Program-made: the position numbers and the translations under genes | DNA from: Agriotes lineatus | Taxonomy: Eukaryota > Arthropoda > Insecta > Coleoptera > Elateridae | Direction of reading: 5' to 3' | Assembly: GCA_940337035.1 (NCBI GenBank) | Contig: OW679202.1 | Location: 48,749,763-48,813,762 of the forward strand | Length of the DNA: 64,000 nucleotides | Shown: one piece after another, positions 1 to 11,384 of the stretch | Position numbering within the stretch: the first letter of the stretch is position 1 | Layout: each line of letters opens with the position of its first letter | Notes under the pieces: model-generated | Told to the model about the DNA's origin: nothing | Databases searched by the model: none | Seen by the model: only the letters and a program-made list of their open reading frames with translations

Positions 1-1000
1 TGTGTAGCCTCGTGCTTCTCTATTAACTGTCGAAAGCGTGCAGCGCCATACTTACCTATCCCTTAAGGCTATAACTACTAGAAAATGAGCCTATCATTAT
101 TGTTAACCGCCCAACAAAAAAGTAGGGTTCAGTAGTAGGCTGTCGTCGCTGCCTCCTCCACGATTTATTAGTGATAAAACAACACCGGACGTACAGCGTG
201 TCCATATTGCGTATGCGTTTCATTAACTCCATTACAATTAGAAAAAAACTAGTTCGATATCTTTTTTGAATATAGACCGGGCTTGGCTCGTCTCTTTGAG
301 GGATGTGCAGGCTATAAATTGATTTTATTTTGAGGTTCTTAGATTGATGATTATGAATCGCGTGGACTTGTCCCATACAGTTAAGGGAATTAGAAGCCAC
401 ACTTTATTAAAATATGTGAAATTTGCAAAGAATTAGCTTTCGTGCTACACGAATAGCAGTAATAAATACTCATTAAAGCTGTGGTTTTGTAGTTGTAATA
501 AACTACAAACGAAATTGTGTACTTACAGGTGTGGATATCTCTTACCACGTTCTGCAAGCAAAGCATTAAATGAGTAATGTAATTATCATTTGAAAATAAA
601 AGGATATACATATAAAATATATAATAACATTTAAAAATTTACTGGTGTTCTACATCCATTTGAGATACACTTACCTGATAATGTAATTAATAAAAATTGT
701 ATAATACTTGATTATCATGGTATATGATTAGTTTATAAAATTTTACCACATAAAAAGATAGGCAAGAAATACACTACAGGAGTGCTGAAATCGATAATGA
801 GACAAGAATTATTGAGCTATGAGGTAGCCACAACATGGTAGCAAGCAGTACAATTTCCATATGCATAAATCAACGTGCGTATCCCCTGAAGAAACAACAA
901 GAAACTAAAAAGTCCCTTTATAATCGATGCGAGGCGTTTGTCTAATATAATTGCGACATCGATCATTTATTAGTACATGTTAGAGTCAGGCCAAGAATTC
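1..1000. other. Unassigned AT-rich sequence
   Basis: I recognise no gene or element here. The longest open frame is 114 codons on the minus strand (56-400). It shows no motif, signal peptide or membrane segment that I recognise, so I treat it as chance. A shorter minus frame (390-611) contains two splice-donor-like strings (GGTAAGAG, TGTAAGTAC) but no recognisable protein. Confidence 0.5.
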
Positions 1001-1717
1001 CAATAAAGAAGGGAAAATGAAAAAAAAATCAAATATTTGATTTGGCGGATTAAAACAAGACGAGGAATTTGCAGCACGTTACATTAGAACTAGTGAACGG
1101 GAAGAAATAATAGGGGAAGAAGAATGGAGCAAGATAGGGGGTATATTAATAAAAATAACCTCATTAACATTATAGAAGGCGAAAAGAGAAACTAAGAATA
1201 AAGTTCGGTAAGAGGAAGAACTCAAACAAGAAATAAAATTACGAAATGAAGCAAGGCTAACATAACACTATTAAACGTTATAGATGATGACAATAAAGAG
1301 TTATGCAGTGGGAAACGGGGAGAGATAAAAAACTGCAGGAAGAAAGTGCAAGTACGAGCAACAAAACCTATTGGCAATAGATTATGGCGCAAACAAAAAG
1401 AGCCAGAAAATTCTATTGAGCAATAAAAAAAATCCAGCCATGAAAAATATTCTGCAGAGAAGGAAACCTCATAGTCGATCACCCAAAAAGTGTAACGAGG
1501 AAAATATTTCTAAAACTTGGTAAATATTGAAGTTTAAAGCAGAGTAGAAGAGACACGAGATCTATTAGGGAAAACAAAGTACTGAGAAGAAAATGCTCAA
1601 TTCCCAACCGAGGTAGTAGTATTAATCGATATCACAAGAAACCTGAAGAATAATAACAAAGTACCAGGAGAAGATTAAATTAAGAGATGCTCAAATATTG
1701 GGTACTAACAATACCAA

Positions 1718-2236
1718 CCGCGGGGCACTTTGTCCCCGGTAGTTATTTTTTCATGGTGTAGTTATGCGTGGTAACACTTTTTGAAAAGAACTAGTACTAC
1801 TAAGTAAATGAATGTGAGCTTAGATTTGAACAAATGTTGCAAAATTCAGTATTATTTCAACGTAACGTGGGCGCTGTCACCATATCTGCAAGATATTTCA
1901 TGGAAGAATAAACGTGTCGAGATGAGAAAAACAACAATCATTTGTTCTCATTGTCAAAAATATGTATATAGTAAACATTCCCAAAAGGCAATCGTTTGTG
2001 ACACGTGAAATGATAGACTAAAATATAGTGAATAGACAAGTGTACCTTCTGTAACACTATTTTTATATATGTAGAGTATAATATGTTTTGAAAGGATTTT
2101 TTGTTTTGTATTATGTGTTTTGGTGCTTTTGTTATTTCAAAACGTTTGTAGAAGCAAATAAATAGAAAATATTACTACCTTCTATTTTATTAAATCCCTT
2201 TTATCACAAAAAGACCTGGACACAAAATGACGCCGC
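1718..2236 (+). mobile_element. piggyBac-like deletion derivative inserted in the LINE
   Basis: The two ends are imperfect inverted repeats: GCGGGGCACTTTGTCCCCGG on the left and, reverse-complemented, GCGGCGTCATTTTGTGTCCAGG on the right. The 66-codon frame at 1808-2008 ends with a Cys/His pattern, CSHCQKYVYSKHS then CDTC in a shifted frame. This resembles the C-terminal cysteine-rich domain of piggyBac transposases. The bases outside the repeats are CCAA and TTAG, each two changes or fewer from TTAA, the target of piggyBac elements. Removing the segment rejoins the interrupted LINE at the expected spacing. The rest of the transposase is absent. Confidence 0.55.
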
Positions 2237-2699
2237 TTAGTACAGCGCGATTGCAAAAAAGCTTAATATTGAGAGGGAAGAAAGCGAAGAAATCTGGATA
2301 AAAGAAGAAATGTTCAAAAGATGGACTATAGCAATAAGCTATAATGGAAAGAGAGGTAGCATCATATCAAAGAGGATTTGAGAAGGGATCTACCTCAGAA
2401 CATATCTTACTTTAAGACAGATATTGAATAAACGAGAAAATCATGTACTATACCTTTTTATAGACTTTAACCAATCCTACAGTGGCGTTACCATGTGTAC
2501 CTATAAAATATTACCTGATTTAATGTGCAAAAAAATTAATAAACTTGATAAAAATAGATCGGAAGTGTTCCAAATTAAACCGAGTTTAAGGCATTCATGA
2601 TAACATTAAGAGAACGAAAAGCTGCGGGAGCTAGGAATAGAGAAGGTTGACAGCAGATAGAAAAAGATGAAACGAAATTAAGGGGGAAAATGACTGAAG

Positions 2700-2940
2700 G
2701 CCAAGCGTAACTAACTTACCCTCTTAGGAATTTAATATAGTTTGGGAGCTCACCTGCAAAGGCCATGACTATTACTGGTCTGCCAAGTGCCAAGAAGTAC
2801 GTAAGACCTGAAATACCTGAAAATATTGTATCTTTATTACCATTTTCCTGGTGGATACCCGTTAGAAACCAAATATACACAGTTATACATTTAGAATGCA
2901 ACAAGAAAAACTTTATATGCGCAGATGACAATATGGTAAG
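2700..2940. other. Unassigned block within the decayed LINE
   Basis: The LINE motif trail is lost here and resumes near 2912. The minus strand has a 71-codon frame (2716-2931) followed by AGAGG then GTAAGTTAG, which is splice-donor-like. I do not recognise the peptide. It may be an old insertion or simply LINE sequence read in the wrong frame. Confidence 0.25.
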
Positions 2941-3060
2941 ATGACGAAGACAAGGGCGGTATGGTTGGAATTAACGCATAGAGCGACTTAATGCAGAGAG
3001 AACTATACTAATAAGCTGAAATGGAAATCTGTATGTTCAGGAAAGAAAGCTGGCAGGAGT

Positions 3061-3697
3061 AAACTACAAATTTATGTAAAAATCGTCGTTTTGGAACCCT
3101 TATATTGCTGTTATTTTGAACTAAACAGCAACCAATATTCATGAAATTGAATTTCTAAATATTGAAGACAACGTTCTCCGCAAATTATCAGTGAAAAAAA
3201 TTACATCATCACAACGTCGTCCGTAAAGACATCAGCATGCTTTGTTAAATCCGTTTGATAACTAACGTTTTTATGCACGGTTCAAACGGGCGAGGAGAGC
3301 GCAAAACTCGTTTCGACTCAAGTTCAGTGTGGGGAACGCGATACAGGCAGGAAAAATGATTTGTGTGATGTAAGTGTTACTGTTCCTCCAATGTAGCTGT
3401 TGGGGAACGTACCCAGCTCCTACAAACGCAGTCTGCTAATTTGAAATGCCGATCTCGTCTCGTTGAGTACCGGGGAATTTCATCTCAATCTCTGTATCCG
3501 ATATATTCGAAAAAAACTATATCGCCCCGCTATCCATCGTTCCGCCACCACTCTGTCCAACACCACCCCAGGGACAAAGCTACCACTACATCGCGTGGGA
3601 AAGCATGCAATTCCGCTCGTTGTCGTTCTTGAAACTACCGCCTTGTTCCTTCATCATTGCCGATTACTTCGCTGCACTCAGCGTTAAACCTGATTTT
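3061..3697. other. Unassigned, locally GC-richer stretch
   Basis: Bases 3240-3690 are less AT-rich than their surroundings and contain two overlapping plus-strand frames of 63 and 74 codons (3441-3632, 3463-3687). Neither peptide shows a recognisable domain. This could be the remnant of an unidentified transposon. Confidence 0.3.
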
Positions 3698-3990
3698 ACT
3701 ATAGTACGATCAAAAATTAATCTCATGGCTGTGGAAGTGCAAAGCAACGCCTTTAAAATTGGCTTACATACTTATATTTAATTCAAACTGTCAAATTTTA
3801 TTCTTTTTATTCATCTTAGTACAATATTATATTGCAATAAAAAAAATTTCATGTAAAAGTAATTGTCCAACAAATAAGCCTGCGCCATCTTAAATCTAAC
3901 CTAAAAGTAAAATATATTTTACCCAGTTTTAAAGGCAGCAATTTGTTCTTTCATAGCCATACTAGATGAGATTAATTTTTGATCATGCTT
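3698..3990. mobile_element. Palindromic MITE, copy A
   Basis: The left arm (3698-3733) reads ACTATAGTACGATCAAAAAT and onward. The right arm (3952-3990) is its inverted match, with AATTTTTGATCATGCT at the end. A second member with the same ends lies at 33101-33291, which shows this is a family. There is no coding capacity. Superfamily is unknown because no clear target duplication is visible. Confidence 0.72.
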
Positions 3991-6884
3991 TATTACTTTT
4001 CCATAAAGAATTATATTCCAGGTGGACACATATTATAGTTTTCTTATTGCGTGAGGTGACAGCAAGAAGACGTAGAATGCTTAGAGATTGCTTTGTTACT
4101 ATTGACTGTTACGGTTCTGGTATTCATCTGGCGCCTGCCTAAATGTATTTTTATGAATATCATCTTAATTCCACAAGTTCCACAAGTTACTGTATGATTT
4201 CGTTTTGTAAAGCAAAGTGCAGTTCTGCGTATTCTTGCAGTAAGGTGAGCTTATATCTTGGAACTGAGAATGCATATCAACCGTCGCCGGAATATTTCCT
4301 GGTGTAATGTCCTCAGTACATCAATTTTTCCGGGGGTTTCCCTATAACAACTTCTAAACTAGACGTTATATTCACAAAAATGTGTTTACAATAAAATTGC
4401 TTACATCTTTTGAATACGATTCGAGTCTAAGCAATACATCATTTACAACAATACTTAAAGAGCGCAATTTTCTCAAAACGGGTGAAAGATCATTTTCCTA
4501 TAAAAATCGTTTTAAAAGTATTGAAACTTAAGAAAATAGGTTTAATTAAATTTGTAATTGTAATTGTTTAAGCTATAATGTGCTCAAAAAAGGAAAATGC
4601 AGTAAAAATGTGAAACGTAGGAATGATACCTACCTACAAAATGTAAGCAGTTGATGAAGGGATGACAGTAGCACTCCATACAATAATTACAAGAATATGT
4701 AAAAATATTGGGGGGAGGTGAGAAAGTTAGAATTGTAGTTGACGACACAACATTTTTGGGATTTGATATTATTAGAAAACTAGCCTCCCCATGATGTACC
4801 TTATAACACACGTATTATATATTCTGAAAAAACACTCGGATGCTTCTTGTTGTTCAACATATGTAGGTTGTTTATTCTATTCTTGACAGATGTCTAATGT
4901 ATCAGTTGCGCTGGACATCCAACTTTATTTCAACGCTTTATTAATTAGTCTTCCTGTTTATCGTTTAAATTGTGGATTGAGAGCTCATGCAATTTTTAGC
5001 AATCTTTCATAGCTTGCTTTTGGTACGTGCTCATTATAGTCCTCTTGGCGTCTTGACACTTCTTAACATCCTTGTTTATATCATACATATTGATTGCAGA
5101 TCTCTGTTGGTTGTTGCATGTAATTTAGCGTACTATATATGCTAACATATTAAGCTATTGTTGGTAAGAACTACCCATATCCATTTGAAATGTTTAATTT
5201 AATTTTTAGGTCTTGATGCTCAATTATTGCAAGTAAATTGCATAACACCTTTGTTGTGTAATATTTCTTAAAGTGTTAAAGGAGATGTTTTCTATGACAC
5301 ATAAAATAAACAGAAATTGTAAATACGAGTAGTTTTTAAATTACAGTCACTCTTTTATTAAGAAATAGTAAAATATTTTCCTGGACTTACTTACTATCTT
5401 GTGATGTCCAAAAATGAAACTTAAACATTATTAGAAAACAACTCAGGAATGTTCTTAGTACAAAAAACCATGGAGATAGATAAATGGTTCTTATACTGAA
5501 TATCTTATAAGATATAGATTTAAGTTTTCCAAATAGAATAAAACAATTAAAAACAACTTAAATAACGCTATATAAACATCAATTTATTGATATAGAATTT
5601 AGTAAACTTACATGTTTCTATTTAGTAAACTAATTTTTCTAAGGAATATACCGTTTCAAACGATACCGTGATGCGCTTCTAGAATTTCTCACGTTTGCAA
5701 ACAGTGTTGGTGTAGAAATGGAACTTTATTACAGTTATTTTTGAAATTAGCAATGTGTATTGCAGATGTTAGTTGATATTTCTGTTTCCTGAGAATATTC
5801 GAATAGCCAACATTTCTCGATACTGTGGGTATCCGTTTATTGAGGCCGAGCGCAATAAAGCAATATAATGGAATGAGGATGGATACCTTCTGTAGTAATT
5901 GTTATTGTATGCACACGAAGTGTAGGCAGATTGAAACGTTTTAGTGAGCGCTTATCGCTGGTAATTATTTAGGAGGTCGTAATTTACTATATAAACTTCC
6001 AGGTCAAGAATTTATTTTATAGGGTACTTACTTGAGGTATCTAAGAACAAGCCGTACAGAAGTTTATAAATAATTAGGAACGGAACAGCGAACAGGAATT
6101 GTACTGTGCAAACAAAGTATTATTAAGACTATGTAATTGTCATTATACGAAACATTAAAAATGTTTTCGAATTCCGAGACGCACATTACACTGCGGTATA
6201 AACTCATACTGAGTTCTATAAACAACTTTATTATTGCGGTAGAGATTAATAGAGAAACATTTATGAGTTTATTCTTGAACAAATCGCATAATTGTGCTTA
6301 AGTGATGCGTATCGCAAGATAAGAAAATAGAACGATCGATTATTACTTGGAAATTATTTGCAAAGAAGTCAGTGGCTTACGTGGAAATTAAGCTACCAAA
6401 GACAAACAAGAAATCAATCACTAATTTTCAGTATCAAACTGTAACGTCCGTCACAAATAAAGTTACAATATAAAACGGAGCAGTAAATTCTGCTACAATT
6501 TGCTCTTTTGAAACAGTTTGTAAAAAATTGTGATGCAACTAATTTTCTATTGGACCATAAATATTGACTCTACTTGTTGGCTTGCAATTTGTGACTCCTT
6601 GGAAGTACTATATTTAAGTGCTTATAATTCACCATACTGAAGTTAAATGTATCAGGCGAAACTAAATTTGTTTAAATGTGGATATTAACAGATATAACTA
6701 AGACCATCTTATTTAACTCATTGTCTACCACACTCGTAATGTGAAAATTACATCCATGCATACTTTGTTTAATGTGGTGGAACACGCTGATAATGCATTT
6801 CTTGCTATAAACATCACAGGAGAGACTGCCGCATAGATGCAATTAGGGGCATATAGCAAGAATTCTTACAAGACCAGTACTGGT
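3991..6884. other. Unassigned AT-rich sequence
   Basis: No RNA gene or recognisable coding remnant was seen. Open frames here (for example minus 4584-4811 and 6064-6282) are short and without motifs. The stretch 6715-6785 has a diverged direct copy at 8990-9065 on the other side of the long-inverted-repeat element. Confidence 0.5.
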
Positions 6885-7078
6885 AATTGAAGTGTTACAG
6901 GACAGAAAACCCCTGGACAAAAAACCCCGGACATAAAACCCCCGGATAAAAAACCCCCGGACTAAAAACCCCCCGGATAAAAAACCTCCAGATTAAAAAC
7001 CCCCCCGGATAAAAAATCTTCGGACTAAAAACCCCCACCATACAGAAAACACTCGCACATTATGTGGGGTCCATGGAC

Positions 7079-7079
7079 G

Positions 7080-7120
<41 letters not shown>
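7079..7120. repeat. (ATT)n microsatellite
   Basis: An uninterrupted ATT run sits in the left arm of the long-inverted-repeat element. The matching place in the right arm (about 8745-8772) has only a short degenerate ATT/AAT tract, so the repeat probably expanded in one arm after insertion. Confidence 0.9.
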
Positions 7121-7420
7121 CATCGAAAATAAGTTATTAATTATAATTATCATTCATTACTGATACAAGAATGCATAAAAAATGAGACATGTAAAGTGGG
7201 GCATTTATTTAATATAATACACATACAGAATATTCACAACCTAATGTTATTATTTACGGCAATTAAAACGTTTTCTAAATCACGTTCCCCTTGTGAATGC
7301 ATAATCCGTTGCTGTCGAAATGCACAACGTTGTCTAATTTAACAACTTTTCAACGCTAATATTTCAAAAACTATTCGTCCAAGACCAAATCATAATTATA
7401 ATTTTTGGTTCAATTTTTGA

Positions 7421-8350
7421 TAGTGATGGGCATAACCGGACAATTTTCATAACCGAATTATTTGCATTCGAGTGATATTAATAACCGAATGATTATTTGA
7501 ATAATCATTCGAATAAATTTTGGCTCTCAATTCGTTTTGCAGATAGCAGAGGAACTCAGTTAATCGTTAATTATAATAATTGTATAAATGATTTTTATTT
7601 GATTTCTAAGGAGTTTAAACCATTGAAAATAGCTATATCAATACTAATCATAAAGAAATTATAAATATGCGAATACAAAGTATCTATTGAATCTATTTTT
7701 AGTTCCTAAAATTCTCTAGTAGCCACCCTTCCCTTTTCGCTTGCACATCATACCGGTATATTTTAGAATCCATAATTTATCTACGTTCAGCCTTCCGCGG
7801 TTCTAAGGACGCACACTTAAAATTTTAAACATCGAAATCCACTTCTTGTCCCACGTTCATATCATATGACGACGGATGGGCATCGACTGCTTCGTTAGTA
7901 AAAATTAAATATAAATCTGTTACGATATTGGAAAATCTTATTTCGCTTTCTGTTTATCCCTTATTAGGCATAATCAACAGCGTTTCCGAGCAAAATAGGC
8001 CGTTATAAATTAATACCAACACAGCTTCGGCAAATCTCATACTCAGCAGAGCGTTATCTTTAATAGGAACGGCCCCATAAATTTAACCGGTCGACTGGGA
8101 GTCTCAAATGTGTTAATAACATCAACAAGCAGCCGCGAGCCTCACTTGGGTCAATCAGTACAATCTGCCTTGCTTATGGTTCTGAATGACGTATTATTTA
8201 CAGAATTTCGATCACTCGCAGGTCGCTGAGGTAGTACGTATCAAGATAAGGTTATTTTTCATTCGAATACTTGGAACGAATACCGAATTAGAGAGGTTAT
8301 TTCAATAACCGGATAACCGGTTATTTTTCATTCGAATAAGCCCATCACTA
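7421..8350. mobile_element. hAT-type non-autonomous element nested in the foldback element
   Basis: The ends are TAGTGATGGGC and GCCCATCACTA, an 11-bp perfect inverted repeat typical in style of hAT transposons. ATTTTTGA is present immediately outside both ends (7413-7420 and 8351-8358) as a perfect 8-bp target duplication. Subterminal regions on both sides are rich in ATAACCG and CATTCGAATA motifs, again in inverted orientation. I could not read a convincing transposase in the interior. It is younger than the surrounding inverted-repeat element, which it interrupts. Confidence 0.88.
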
Positions 8351-8919
8351 ATTTTTGACATACAATTGCTTGCTGCAAATATTCTCCGCACGTTTTAATA
8401 CACCCTGTATAATCTTAGCTCTTGGAATACTTGTTTCAGGCGGGTTTGCAAAATTTGATATGCCGTTCTTTTATTCTTCAGAGAAAGCCAATTTAGTTTA
8501 GTCTGTCGCCAATTTCCAATTATTAATTATCATTCCGTACTCATGCAAGAATCCATTTGCAATTTTTAGAAAATAGTAATCACCTCTCTTCTTATTGGAC
8601 AACTATGATTACCACTGATAACAAAAGCTATAATACAAAGATACCTGCTAATGTATTTTGTATTAAATAAATGCCTTACTTTTTACATGTGTCATTTTGA
8701 TCTGCATTCTTGGATCAGTGGTAATTATAATTATAATTAATAACTCATTATTATTAATAAAAATAATAATCTACCACGGACCCCACATGATATGAGGGTG
8801 TTTTCTTTATGGTGGGGGTTTTCAGTCCGGGTTTTTTTTTATCCGGGAGGTTTTTAGTCCGGGGGTTTTTTATCCGGGGGTCTTATGTCCGGGGTTTTTT
8901 GTCCTAGATTCAATTGAAG

Positions 8920-9677
8920 CCACTGTAAATAAGCTTTCATGTGAATTCAGATAAAGGGATCGATCGACCTTAAATTGGAAGATCTTGAGATCAAAGTACA
9001 CCATACCATACTCGAGGTGTAAAAATTACATTAAAACATACTTTCTTTAATGGGGCGAAACAAACATTAAAAGAGATACTTTCAAATAAAAATGTGCAAA
9101 TAGTACAATTAGTACATAATACATTTAATACTTTTAAATGGCTTACTTTGAATGACAATGGTACTGTCAATTTAATGAAATATGTTGTATGTGTGGTGTA
9201 TCAGCTTGGGTATCTCAAATTCTAAGATATCCAGATTCCCTTAAATGACAAATATGCAGCACCTCGACTGTAAAACAATAATTTTCAGTGCATCACCTTT
9301 TTCCATGAACTATTTTGCATTTCGTTGTAGGTACTAGAATACGTTTTCCATCCCACTCTTAACATCAAAAGATGTGTTGGTTTTCTCTATTGCTTCTTTC
9401 AACTTTGTTCTCTAATTTTCACCATGCTTATACTAGATATTTCAATTTTCCTTACCAAATTTGTTGCTTTATTCGTATATTGTTAATATATATATTTTTA
9501 AAGATTTTATTTCGTAAAAACCACACGTATAGAAGAAGAAAAGAAAACGAAGCAGAAGAATGATTGTACAAACGGATAATTTTCAAGAAAATTGTTCAGT
9601 ATTGTAACATACTCTTCATAGCCTCTTTTAATTTTGAATGGGACTACTGGGTCATCAAAACGAAAATAATAGCTATT
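8920..9677. other. Unassigned AT-rich sequence
   Basis: Bases 8990-9065 resemble 6715-6785 in direct orientation. Otherwise nothing is recognised. A 63-codon plus frame (9372-9563) is hydrophobic at its start and lysine/arginine-rich at its end, but has no family signature. Confidence 0.45.
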
Positions 9678-9796
9678 TATGCAACAAGTGCTAAAAGTTG
9701 ACGTTTATACACGAGACATGAAAATTATGAAACGAAGCCGAAGGCTGAGTTTCATAACATGTCTCGTGCATAAACGACTTTTAGCACGCGTTGCAT
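9678..9796. repeat. 119-bp near-perfect hairpin
   Basis: The left arm (9678-9733) and right arm (9749-9796) are inverted copies sharing GTGCTAAAAGT, CGTTTATACACGAGACATG and ATGAAAC. The short loop contains its own AGCC/GGCT stem. The arms carry the CTAAAAG motif that recurs over the next 400 bp. It may be the end of a transposon or a complete tiny palindromic element. Confidence 0.85.
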
Positions 9797-10225
9797 ACAA
9801 TATTTTATCTACGAGCTTAATTTTACCGTTATTAATTAATAAATATCGATTTAACAAAGGTTTGCATCTGCGACACTTTTAATTTATGTCATAATAAACA
9901 GTAGGCCACGCCGCGCGGGCGATTGTTTGCCACGCCGTTACTGTCAAGGTGAGTTACGAAATGTAATTATTGATACTCCATATCTGACTGTATATTTCAA
10001 AAACACTTTACCTGTAATGCAAGAAGCAACTAGAATAACTTTACAACTTCACTCCCAGTTCGAAATTGTAGTTTTATAACCTCACTTCACTTTTAGCCCA
10101 TGTGCTAAAAGTAAACAGCTGATTACTTTAACCACGGTAAACTATAAAACGTCACTTTTAGTGAAACAAGCTAGCGCTAAAAGGCCTACTTTTAGTAGTG
10201 GTCGTAGATAAAACATTTTATTAAT
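9797..10225. repeat. CTAAAAG/CTTTTAG motif cluster bounded by an inverted repeat
   Basis: TTTTATCTACGAGC (about 9808) and GGTCGTAGATAAAAC (about 10200) form an inverted pair enclosing about 400 bp. Inside and just outside, the CTTTTAG or CTAAAAG motif recurs in both orientations (near 9690, 9777, 10091, 10112, 10157, 10173 and 10187). A GC-rich patch, CCACGCCGCGCGGGCG, lies near 9906-9921. Its nature is unknown; a transposon with subterminal motif repeats is the simplest reading. Confidence 0.5.
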
Positions 10226-10440
10226 CTTATTTAAAGTATAAGGTGGACCATAAATCACGTTACCATTAAAGAATTTAATAATTTCTTTATTTTTCATTGT
10301 TTTGTTTTTTTATTGTGAGAAATAAGTAACAGAAAAGTTATAATGGAGAAATTCACGACGGAACAATGAACTAAAATTATAAAATTTTATTTAAAAAAAT
10401 CATACATTTTTGACGGACGGATAATTTTGCGAAACATGGC
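10226..10440. other. Unassigned AT-rich sequence
   Basis: Nothing recognised between the motif cluster and the possible hAT relic that follows. Confidence 0.5.
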
Positions 10441-11232
10441 ATTCTAGCATTGGCATTGGTCGCCACGTTCACCCGACATGAATGCACACGATCAGAGAGT
10501 GAGTATTCGCTTCACGCCGTGACCCTCCACTCACGACATGACCCGCAGCTTTTATTTGCAAATTCAAATTCAGATAAAACAGAATATTCAAATTTAAAAC
10601 CAATAAAGGACTAGCAACAGAACTAAATGCTCTAAAATAAAATATGTTTTGCACGTGAAATAATTTACATGATATGTTGCAATCAAAACAGTAGAAAAGA
10701 AATAAATGAAAATTGACTACAATAGCTTACAAATACTGATTTCTCGCAAAAACATTTCTTCAACCGTCTTCAAAGACATTACTTTTAATACCAAAAGGTG
10801 TCATTGGAATTGACGTTTCCCTTACTGATACGAGTACAAGAAGGTATATGTTGCTAGGCAACACTTATAATAAATTCCTATAAAAGTACTTTTAGGTTCG
10901 AGGAAATAAGAGTAAGTTCTGCTTGGTCGCGATTGACTGTAGACACAACACAGGTGCGAAGCTCCGTTGCTGCAGGCTGCCACACAAAAGTGCTTTAACT
11001 TTAGCTTTAAATCTTCCACAAGGGTGAGCAGCGGGGGAGTGTTACACCTTGCAGTCTTTTATTCGTTACTAAATATTTAACGTGAAATTAACGTGAAACG
11101 TAAATAACGCCTTAAAAATTTTCATTCGCGTTCACGGCCCGATGTTCAAGTATTACCCACGTTCACGACAGGACCCGCCGTGACCCAGCGTGACCCCACT
11201 GTTTTCACGTCAAGCGCCCATCCCTACCACGA
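10440..11232 (-). mobile_element. Possible hAT relic with BED-finger-like segment
   Basis: The right end, read on the minus strand, starts TAGGGATGGGCGCTTGACGT, a hAT-style terminus. GTGACCC/CACGACA motifs crowd both ends (10500-10545 and 11140-11205). The minus frame at 10822-11019 reads LKLKHFCVAACSNGASHLCC, reminiscent of the start of a BED zinc finger (W..F..., C..C). The left end and a target duplication could not be identified. The assignment rests on weak similarity. Confidence 0.35.
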
Positions 11233-11384
11233 CTATTTTCTTCAAGTTTGAGACAATCCACCAGCTCAAGGATAATATTCGCACAGAATTTCAAGCAGTA
11301 CAGCCACAAATATTGACATCTGTACTGGAAAATACTCAAAAAAAGCTCTTCTCTGCAAGGCTACAAATGAACGCCTTATAAAAA
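11231..11384 (+). pseudogene. C-terminal fragment of a Tc1/mariner-type transposase
   Basis: The frame reads TIHQLKDNIRTEFQAVQPQI then LTSVLENTQKKLFSARLQMN. This matches the pattern of the C-terminal end of many arthropod mariner-like transposases (I.ELK..I..E...I.P..L..V..N...R), written from memory of the family pattern. The catalytic DDE/D region upstream is absent, cut off by the neighbouring element. It stops at TAA, 11379-11381. Confidence 0.55.

Larger units (their letters stand above)
1000..3060 (+). mobile_element. Decayed LINE retrotransposon ORF2 (reverse transcriptase)
   Basis: Frameshifted remnants of a non-LTR reverse transcriptase can be followed on the plus strand. Near 1640-1680 the frame reads NLKNNNKVPGED, the usual RT block before the palm (LKNNKAPGEDG). 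After an interruption at 1718-2236 it resumes near 2260-2330 with EEIWIKEEMFKRWTIA. It continues at 2370-2490 with a degraded FxKGxST..H..TLRQI block followed by LYLFIDFNQSYSGV (normally FIDFKQAYDSV). A late ICADD string near 2912-2930 resembles the FADD/YADD catalytic box. Many stops and frameshifts make it a pseudogene. The family is inferred from motif order only. Confidence 0.72.
6893..8911. mobile_element. Long-inverted-repeat (foldback-type) DNA element
   Basis: The arms (about 6893-7245 and 8620-8911) are inverted copies. The outer part of each arm is a tandem run of a module of about 15 bp alternating GGATAAAAAACCCCC with GGACTAAAAACCCCC. Then come a shared stretch with GTGGGGTCC, an ATT microsatellite, and a shared AT-rich stretch including CAAGAATGCA. 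AATTGAAG occurs directly outside both ends (6885-6892 and 8912-8919), consistent with an 8-bp target duplication. No transposase is visible. The superfamily is unclear; the 8-bp duplication would suit hAT or P types. Confidence 0.78.

Noticed and set aside
56..400. 114-codon minus-strand open frame
   Set aside because: No recognisable domain, mixed composition, and no neighbouring exon or promoter signal. Likely chance.
2716..2931. Possible host exon on the minus strand with donor-like GTAAGTTAG
   Set aside because: The peptide matches nothing I know, there is no acceptor-linked partner exon, and it lies within a decayed LINE.
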